Below are positions 55,848-64,000 of a stretch of DNA of 64,000 nucleotides, piece by piece; position 1 is the first letter of the stretch, and each line of letters opens with the position of its first letter. The notes under the pieces were generated by a model. That model did no database searches. It worked only from the letters and a program-made list of their open reading frames with translations, and had not been told where the DNA came from. Location: assembly GCF_049243985.1 (NCBI RefSeq), contig NC_135384.1, positions 13,884,501-13,948,500 on the forward strand. The letters are read 5' to 3'. Source of the DNA: Paroedura picta (lineage: Eukaryota; Chordata; Lepidosauria; Squamata; Gekkonidae). Both the position numbers and the translations under genes were made by a program.

Positions 55848-56310
55848 AATCATAGAATTATAGAATCATAGAATCATAGAGTTGGAAGGGACCTCATGGG
55901 TCATCTAATCCAACCCCCTGCACTATGCAGGACACTCATATCCCAATCGCTCATCTACTGTAACCTGCAACCCCCTTGAGCCTTCACAAAATCAGCCTGT
56001 CTTTCAGTGACTATCTAGCCTCTGTTTAAAAAATTTCAAAGATGGAGAACCAACCATCTCATGAGGAAGCCTGTTCCACTGAGAAACTGCTCTAACTGTC
56101 AGGAACTTTTTCGAGATGTTTAGATGGAATTTCTTTTGATTTAATTTCATCCCTGTCCCTCTGGGGCAAGAGAGAACAATTCTGCTCCATCCTCCATACG
56201 GCACCCTTTTAAATACTTGAAGATGGTTATCAGATCCCCTCTCAGTCATCTTCTTTCTAGGCTAAACAAACGAAGCTCCCCCAACCTTTCTTCATATGTC
56301 TTGGTCTCCA
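55848..56310 (-). mobile_element. CR1 LINE 3' end
   Basis: Minus-strand CR1: on the plus strand it starts with repeats of AGAATCATAG and GAGTTGGAAGGGACCTC, then AATCCAACCCCCTGC and the C-terminal coding remnant (CCTGTTCCACTGAG, GATGTTTAGATGGAATTTC). It is inserted into the L1 reverse transcriptase region. Confidence 0.92.
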
Positions 56311-56404
56311 AATTCTGCCATTACAGTAGCAAAAAATTTGTAATCTACATTCAATAAAGATATTGGTCTGGATGACAGGGTCAATGTTGCTTCAGTGCTT
56401 TCTG

Positions 56405-56875
<471 letters not shown>

Positions 56876-57001
56876 TAAACATTATATATGCCTCTTGTCC
56901 TGTCAGAAGTATTATATTTCCTTCTTTTATCTCATTCATTTTGTGGTGGTATCAATACTACTTCAAAATGTTTATAATACATTACTAGTAGTCCACTAGT
57001 A

Positions 57002-57078
57002 GAGGACAGGAAGGCCTGGAGGATCATTGTCCATGGGGTTGCAATGGGTCAGACACGACTTCACACCTAACAACAAGT
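57002..57078 (+). mobile_element. BovB (RTE) LINE 3' end
   Basis: GAGGACAGGAAGGCCTGGAG, GATCATTGTCCATGGGGTTG and GGGTCAGACACGACTTC, followed by CACCTAACAACAAC, match the conserved BovB 3' terminus. BovB is common in squamates, and the two SINE families in this window carry tails of related type. Confidence 0.85.
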
Positions 57079-58450
57079 AGTCCATCTGGGTCTGATGCTT
57101 TGTTTATGAAAATATTTTTATTGCCTGAGAAATTACCTGAATTATTATTTGATTTAGCATTTTTCTATGCTCTGGGGTAAACCTTAAATTTGGAATATCT
57201 TTTAAACATTATCTTATTGTATTTTCTGAAACTAACTTCTTTCTGTAAAGTGGTGCAAGAACATTAACATATTGTTCTTGAATTTCTCTTTCTAGATATG
57301 TAAGTTGTTGGTCCTTACTTTATAGATGTTATTACTCTTTTTTTCTTCCTCCTTCCTTAAACAGTACACCAAATACCTTCACAGTTTGTTCACATGGTCA
57401 AAATTTCTTTGGTTTAGAATTTTTTTCTGCATCTTGTCCATCTCTAACATATTTGATTGATTTTACTTCTTCAATTTCTATGAATGAAGCTTTATTGAGG
57501 GGTTTTGCACACTTTCTCCAGGTAAAGTTTTTCTTCTACATTTTTCCTTTTTTTCTTAGTGGCACTCGTTAATAACGTTCCTCCAATGAAAGGGTTGCTT
57601 ACTTCCCAAAATACAAGAGAAGATCAAAATAAACTGACAATGGCTAATGGTTTATTCCAACAAAGTGTAGCAATCACATGATGCGCATACAGTTTAAAAC
57701 GAGTCCCTAGGTGGGTACCTCATTTTCAATGACTTCTTCAGTGATTTATAGGAACTAATTTTTCTTTTATAATAAATTATAAGATTTTTACAAATACACG
57801 TCTACAAAAGATCACCTTAACGCAATTTCAATTTCAAATTGACCTGGGGATCAAGTGGTCTCAGCCTGTCGTAGAAGTCTTATGATTTATTGGAAAGGAA
57901 AAATTAATTCCTATAGAAGGCCTTAGAAAATGTCCAACTTTTTGAAATTCAGCACACATTTTTCTTGAATATGTATGACATTTCTATGAGAAAAAGTAAA
58001 ATTTCAATTTTGGGGGCATTTAATTCTCCAAGGATTTTAGAATTCAAAATTTACACATATTGAAATGCATGTTTGGCAACTTCCCACATTTAGAATTCTT
58101 GGGTCTATCCTTTCCATCTAAAACTCAATTCATGTCTCCAAAAATCATTATATCTTCATTTTAGAATTTTAACATCCTTTGAAAGAAAATGACTTTTGTG
58201 TTATTTGGTACATACATTGTCACTAACATATGTACTTTGCTTTCAAGGAGTCTCGTTTTTAGAATTAAAAATATTACCCCTGAATCTCTTAATTGTTGTA
58301 TTACTTCCAGTTGTGGGTTATTTAAACTAATGGCTATCATACACTTTTTATTTTGAGCTGAAGCAAGATATAATTTGCCTAATTGTTTGCTGTTTAATGT
58401 TTCTTCTTCACATGGGTTTCATTGGAGACAAGGAATATGTTGAAGCAGCT

Positions 58451-58639
58451 ACAAGTCCAACCCTGGACTGCTGATAATATTTTTTAAATTTTTTTTAATT
58501 GAAATGTTAAAAATATTGAGATAACATTTCAGAAAAGAGGGGAAAACAGTATAAGAGATAAGTACAAAATAAGAAATAAAATAGGACACCAGTTAAGTAT
58601 TCAGCCACAGAAAGCATTGTATCCTCAGACTGCTTGACT
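58451..58639. other. AT-rich spacer
   Basis: Short AT-rich sequence between the L1 and L2 fragments. Nothing is recognised. Confidence 0.4.
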
Positions 58640-59030
58640 ACAGTCATGCAATGATTGCCTCCAGACTGGACTTCTGTAACTCACTCTACACAGGCCTACC
58701 CTTGTCCTTGACCCAAAATTGCAGTGGGTGCAGCTGGCCCCTACCTGGTGGAATGAGATCCCTTGAGAGCTGCAAGCAGTGTCAGAGCTTTCACAGTTCA
58801 ACAGGGCCTGCTAAATGGAGTTCTTCCACCAGGTTTTTGGTTGAGGCCAGAGCAAAGAAGATCTGGGCCCCGCACAGAGGTTATCAAGATCCTCCTAAAA
58901 AGTTTTCCCCAGAGGCTTTTGAAGGTCTGTTGAGCCAAAGGGAGTTTTATTGTTGAGAGTTGTTAACCACCATGAGCCATTTGGGAGTAGCAGTATATAA
59001 AATGATATATTAATAAAACAAAATAATAAA
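58640..59030 (+). mobile_element. L2 LINE 3' fragment, internally deleted
   Basis: Starts with IASRLDFCNSLYTGLPL, the L2 SRLDYCNSLYAGLP motif, and ends with ACCACCATGAGCCATTTGG, GTATATAAAATG and an A/T-rich tail. The central coding part is much shorter than in the L2 at 42,925. It lies just downstream of the V2R-B stop codon, in opposite orientation. Confidence 0.85.
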
Positions 59031-59055
59031 ATATTTGACATTATTATTTTCTGGC

Positions 59056-59960
59056 TCAAGCATGGGCATTCCAAAGTAAATTTGCCTTACAGTTCTGCTC
59101 TGGTCTTAGCACAATAATGTAGCATTTGGGGAAAAAGATTAAACCAAGTAAAGCAGTGCTAGAAGCCAAGATAGAGAATATCTCTACTACCACCATGGAC
59201 TTCCCATTATTGCTCACATAAGTGGGCACAAAGGACAACCAGACACAACAAAACACTAACATACTGAAGGTGATAAATTTTGTTTCATTAAAACCATCAG
59301 GTAGCTTCCTAGCCAAGAAAGCCACAATGAAGCTGGCCATGGCTAGAAAACCCATATAGCCTAGCACAGTGTAGAACATGAGAACAGACCCTTCATTGCA
59401 AACAAAGTTGATTTGTCCTTTCTCTGATGTCTTCTCCATATATGGGAATGGAGGAGAAGTCCCAAGCCAGACAGCACAAATGCCAACTTGGATGAGGGAG
59501 CAGATGATAACTACCGACTTTGTTAGTCTTTTTCCGATCCATTTGTGCAGCCCATTTCCTGGATTTCTGGCCAGAAAGGCCAAGATCACAGTGATAGTTT
59601 TAGCCAAGAGTGAAGAAACCGCAATGGTGAAGATGATACCAAAAGAGGTTTGTCGGAGAAGACAGGTAATTTTCCTCGGCTTTGCAATGAATATCAAGGC
59701 ACAAAGGAAACACAGCAGGAGGGAGAAGAGAAGAAGGAAAGTAAGGTCACGATTGTTGGCTTTCACAATTGGTGTGTTCCTGTGTTCAATGAATATTCCT
59801 AGAACCACGATTGTGATGATGGAAAGAAAACCTGCAGATGATGCCATGATGATTCCCAAAGGATCTTCATATGACAGGAAGGAAATGAACTTGGGAATAC
59901 ATTTGTTTTGTTGATCATTTGGGTATTGTTCTTCTGGGCATTCCTCACAATAATCCATAT
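59056..59960 (-). CDS. V2R-B exon 6: end of Cys-rich domain and 7TM domain
   Basis: Starts after AATTTCAG; with the last G of exon 5 it reads [15 protein letters not shown] and KCIPK. The 7TM motifs are [64 protein letters not shown] and [11 protein letters not shown]. Confidence 0.95.
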
Positions 59961-62900
59961 CTGAAATTTTCAAAAGAGATCCATGTGGTTTGTTTTTTAA
60001 AGTTATAAATCAATGGGGGTGGGTAGGGTAATCAATTTTTAAATATGAGCCTGAATATGTAGATAGTATTGTCAGGATACATTGGGTGGATTCAGCCAGC
60101 TTATTCACCCGATATCATTGGACTCCTCTGCTTACTGATATTCCCACCACATGTGATTTTTGTTCATGTGTCCCATTCCCCTCCCCCCCCAAAAAACAGT
60201 ATTCTGTTTAGTTAAAGGGAAACTCTCCACTTCTATTCATCAGGGTTGGATCCTATACAGTAAGAGACAAGCTAGTAAAAAACTTCAATCAACCTCAGCA
60301 ACACCACATCAACGTACACTATCTGGTGATAGCTTTGTGGACACATACCCTTCCAGCTAGAGATTGCTCCTTTCATGCACTGGATACAATCAAAGCAACA
60401 AGCTAACTTCCCAACTGGAACCATTCTTCTGGAGCCAGGGTGGCAGCTTTCACTACACACAGATGTTGGTGTCTAAATACAGAGTCATGTGTTATGTTCA
60501 TGAACATGGATTTCAGCAATCATTTGTATGCAAGAAAGAAATGAAGTCATCCAGGAGAAGACAAAGGGTTTATCTAATGCAGCATTCAATATTCAACAAT
60601 AACTAGTGAGATGCCTTCAGGAAGAATGAAAGTTATAGTTCTCACCAGTTCTCTGTACCCCAGAACATGACATTCTTAAAAGAATGTGTCTTAACCATCT
60701 TTTAATTTCATATCACTTGTGTCTATGATTACAGCTTAGCTATATCACCCAGACACCTCAGTTAAATTTTAATGACTGAGAACATTATTTCACAAAATGC
60801 AAGATATACTTCCTTTTATTCTGTCATATTTTACTGTATGATCTCAAGTTTTTATTCGATGAGGACTTCTCCGGGAGAAGTACTGTAGATTAAAATGTCT
60901 CCCTGAGACTGGAGAAAATCTCCTTCAACTCCTTGACCAACTCAGCTTGATCAATTTCTGAGGACCAAATAGAAGAACAGTGTATGAATTTTGACATTCT
61001 TGGAGTCAAGATAGGATAAAAATGTGATCTTATGCTCCCAGAGGAACTCATAATTTAATCCTGAGACAAGAAGCTGGTTTATGCACAATAGACACTGTAC
61101 TGTGGTTAAAGGTAAAGATAAAGGTATCCCCTGTGCAAGCACCGAGTCATGTCTGACCCTTGGGGTGATGCCCTCTAGCGTTTTCATGGCAGACTCAATA
61201 CAGGGTGGTTTGCCAGTGCCTTCCCCAGTCATTACCATTTACCCCCCAGCAAACTGGGTACTCATTTTACCGACCTCGGAAGGATGGAAGGCTGAGTCAA
61301 CCTTGAGCCGGCTGCTGGGATTGAACTCCCAGCCTCATGGGCAAAGCTTTCAGATGGCTGCCTTACCACTCTGCGCCACAAGAGGCTCTATACTGTGGTT
61401 ACATATGTTATATTATTAGGTAAATCCCTCTAGTCTAATTCCCAATTACTGGCGTCCATTCTTTACCCACGATGGTCCTTCAGAGCTTGAGATCAACTAA
61501 GGTTTATTGTGTTAGATCCAGAACAGCTCCTAGAAGTTGGGCTTTTTGAAGCAAGAAGTCTGATGAAGCATGGACATCAATGCACAAAATGAGTTTGCAG
61601 ATTTCCCCTTTTTCTATAAGAACTTGAAAATTGGGCCGGGTTTGACTTCAGCAATATATCTGAAATCCAAAATTTAGATGGGCATTTTAAGGGCAAAATT
61701 TAATGTCCTCCCATTGGCAGGGTCGATTCCCCCGAATCCCAATACAGTTGAAGCATTGTCTCTGCTCAATAGATACAATAGTAACAATTGCTCAGATTTT
61801 ATTTTTCTGTCCCCTATACGTTGAAGAGCGAAAACAGCTAATCATGCCCCTCCTCGTGTGCTTTCAGACTCTAGAAAGCTTATTCCATGACACTGAGAGT
61901 TTTTAATTGAAATATCTATTGGATGATAGGCACAACAGAGTCTCATGTGCTGTACTAAATTTCTGTCATATGATGATTTGTAAATGCAAATCACTTCTAG
62001 CCTTAATTGCTAACTATGTAGCTTTTATAGCCAGGTTCCTATTTTATATCTACAGTCACTACACAGTTTGAAATATATTTTGTCATATGCATAGCTAATT
62101 AGACTGCACAATTTTTAATGAATGTTTGATCAGATTTAGCAGTTACTTTTATAGAATTTACACACATTAATTGTCAAATGTGGGGTTTTTTATTTGCATT
62201 GGAATTTTGCTGGTCAAGTCAGATATTATTGCATGTAGCCATAGGCTATCACAATACAAAAGGAAAATTGAAAAGAATTACAAATCAATAATAAAACTGT
62301 AAAATAAATTAATGAACAACACAGATTACAGTTACTAATCACAATAAAAACATGTCTAGGTTTCCTATAACCACCTCCCTATTTCTTGCCATCTCTGCAG
62401 GACAAATTTGCCCCTTATTTTCTTAGCTGCAAGGGCAAATAATGACATTAATTCAAACAACTGAATTAATATCTGATAATATCTGGTCAGATTTATCATT
62501 TAGCCCATCTAGTAGGACAGCAAGAATTTTGGCCCTAGGATCTGTATTCAGTGGACACATTAAAATGCAATGTGGGGGGATCCTCCACAATTAAGGCTCC
62601 ACACACTGAGAAGCTTTGTTAATGTTTTATGGTATTGTCCACTCAATAGAGGCAGGTAGCCTTGCTGTAGGGAATGTTTTAGTGGGGTGCCAGTGGGGGA
62701 CAGGGAGGTGGGTGGACAAGCACTGCATGAGTGACTGGGAGGCCTGGGGGATGACCTCAGGTCCAGGAGGTGACCTGGGGCCATTGGGAGGTGGGTAGGC
62801 TTGCAGCCCTATGGCAGGTAGCAGCTGCGGGAGGCACCACCCCATGAGGCAGAGAAGTGGCTGTGTTCCTGGCTGGCCGAGCATCAGTGTGTGTCAGCTG

Positions 62901-63414
62901 AAGAGGAAGAATACTGGCAGGTAGACAGATGGGAGAGCTGTGGCAGCTTCATCCCCACATGGGATCAGGAAGGCATGGAGAAGGGGCCGGCCAAGCCTTA
63001 AATAGTTTACCTAGGAATGTTTTATCCAGGAAGTATCTATTAGAAGACAGTTTATTTACCATGTTGAAACATCTGTTTATTCCCCTGACTGCTAAAAGAT
63101 TTTTTTGAAAAGAGATAGTTGATAAGAAGCAATTTTCCTAACAATCTCTCTCCAGATTACGTGTCATGTTCCTCAATGTTCCTCACCTGGTTAAATCTGC
63201 CGTTCCACACTATAGCTTCATCCTTGATGACAATGACTTGATGCCCAGGAGTCTGAGGTTCAAGATATCCAACCTGGGTAGGGAGTGGGGTATTATTTGG
63301 CAAAATGGCCCAGTTCAAAATGTCATTTCCAGCATACAAATCTCCATTCCTATCGAAAGATATTTCTTCACCAGCACTGTTGTTAAATCGGACTTTTCTC
63401 AAGTGGGAATGTAG
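59056..63414 (-). CDS. Vomeronasal type-2 receptor, exons 4-6 (V2R-B), gene continues right
   Basis: The 3' half of a second V2R. The exons are 63,414-63,187 (228 bp), 60,472-60,349 (124 bp) and 59,960-59,056 (905 bp). Borders are AG/GT and phases match V2R-A (0, 0, 1), and all three exons are open to the stop at 59,056, so there is no sign of decay in the visible part. Intron 5 is only 388 bp, and intron 4 is 2.7 kb with a SINE. Exons 1-3 are not found before 64,000 and must lie further right. Compared with V2R-A the 7TM sequence is clearly diverged (for example [19 protein letters not shown]), so the two are not recent duplicates. Confidence 0.92.
60349..60472 (-). CDS. V2R-B exon 5: cysteine-rich domain
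   Basis: 124 bp, the usual length: [14 protein letters not shown] to MKGAISSWK, six cysteines, acceptor TATTTAG, donor [14 protein letters not shown] replaces the more usual CPEGMISN. Confidence 0.92.
60473..63186 (-). other. V2R-B intron 4, with SINE and GC-rich block
   Basis: Contains the SINE at 61,109-61,390. A GC-rich stretch of unrecognised origin lies at about 62,550-63,005 (GGGGGACAGGGAGGTGGG and similar). The rest is AT-rich. No coding region is recognised. Confidence 0.5.
61109..61390 (-). mobile_element. tRNA-derived SINE with BovB-like tail
   Basis: A minus-strand copy of the 32,411 family with an 11-bp target duplication TACTGTGGTTA at 61,098-61,108 and 61,391-61,401. The duplication is perfect, which suggests a fairly recent insertion. 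Confidence 0.92.
63187..63414 (-). CDS. V2R-B exon 4: end of the ligand-binding domain
   Basis: 228 bp: [20 protein letters not shown] to NGRFNQ, acceptor CAAATTAG, donor GTGAGG. It aligns end to end with V2R-A exon 4. Confidence 0.94.
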
Positions 63415-64000
63415 CTAATTTGAAAGGGGAAAATGCAACACCGAGTTATGCTTCAGGACTGCAATAATATCAGGCAAGGTTTCTTGCTGAACTTTATTAA
63501 TTAAACTTAATTTGTTAATTTTTTTGAAATGAATCCTGTCCTAGATAAGATTACTTCTCTTACCCAGCTTGCTGCTACTTGATATAATCCCTAGTACCAC
63601 CACCCATGAACATGGGCAAACCACAGGCAGATCCTTCCCCCTTGTGGCCAAACCACAAGAAAGCCCTGCACGAGCAGGCCCCACTCCTGAGTAGTGAGCA
63701 ATGGACAGGTCCAGCTCCTCCAGACAATCTAGAATGCTGATAAAATAGGAGATGCCTTATTATAGGAGCCCTGTGGGTGTCAGTGTCTAATAGGGCACCA
63801 TCTGCCATGTATGGGAGGCACTGTGGCTCAGCAGGCCCCCAGCCTCTTATGGAGGCTCTTGACATTGGCAGCTCCTGGTACACTGACACAGCCTCTGCCC
63901 GAAAGTGTCTGATACCCAATAGCACAACCACAGGCCATAACAAAAAACAACATAACAAATTAACAACATGTAATGGTTGATCGAGAGAGAGTACTATAGA
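63415..64000 (-). other. V2R-B intron 3 (partial), with GC-rich stretch
   Basis: Exon 3 is not present. Positions about 63,575-63,960 are GC-richer and carry a 127-codon minus-strand frame that resembles no known protein, probably part of an old repeat. Confidence 0.45.

Noticed and set aside
63575-63958. V2R-B exon 3 candidate
   Set aside because: The frame lacks V2R motifs such as FFYRMVPNE or QWRWIGL; exon 3 must lie right of the window.

Overview
The window is vertebrate nuclear DNA, most likely from a squamate reptile (lizard or snake); I cannot name the species. The evidence is a run of single-coding-exon olfactory receptor (OR) genes beside six-exon vomeronasal type-2 receptor (V2R) genes, in a background of CR1, L2, L1 and BovB LINEs, tRNA-headed SINEs with (CTT)n or BovB-like tails, hAT elements and many microsatellites. 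All recognised protein-coding host genes lie on the minus strand.

Positions 1-42,700 are an OR cluster. It holds five intact class II OR coding exons, most like family 11 (OR11A1-like), at 6,269-7,240, 13,720-14,667, 22,523-23,461, 29,792-30,727 and 39,946-40,884. A sixth, at 33,992-34,826, lost transmembrane segment 7 through a 104-bp deletion. The promoter and leader exon of a further OR, whose coding exon lies left of the window, are at 981-1,145. Each gene has the same plan: a TATA box (usually with a homeodomain-type TAATTG upstream), a short non-coding leader exon, a 0.7-2.1-kb intron, and an acceptor a few bases before the ATG. The cluster grew by tandem duplication. The clearest case is an 8.7-8.9-kb unit present twice (11,428-20,150 and 20,151-29,077) with a ~330-bp remnant of a third copy. 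The OR at 34 kb and the OR at 40 kb are a second paralogous pair.

Positions 42,900-64,000 are a V2R cluster. An apparently intact six-exon V2R runs from 53,969 down to 43,905; its exons join in phase into an 865-residue receptor. Behind its promoter lies a decayed V2R 7TM exon (54,714-55,672) split by a 232-bp hAT element with an 8-bp target duplication. A composite of an L1 with several nested insertions follows (55,645-58,450). The last three exons of a second V2R (63,414 down to 59,056) end the window, and its first exons lie to the right. OR and V2R genes together are the chemosensory repertoire: ORs act in the cilia of olfactory neurons, V2Rs in vomeronasal microvilli.

The rest is repeats and paralogous gene flanks. 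Notable structures are a ~500-bp inverted repeat around 1.5-5.0 kb, a chimeric insertion inside a CR1 element at 38.5 kb, an element with inverted ends carrying a hammerhead-ribozyme-like core (two copies), and several expanded or palindromic microsatellites. I found no CRISPR array, rRNA gene, functional tRNA gene or convincing non-chemosensory gene.
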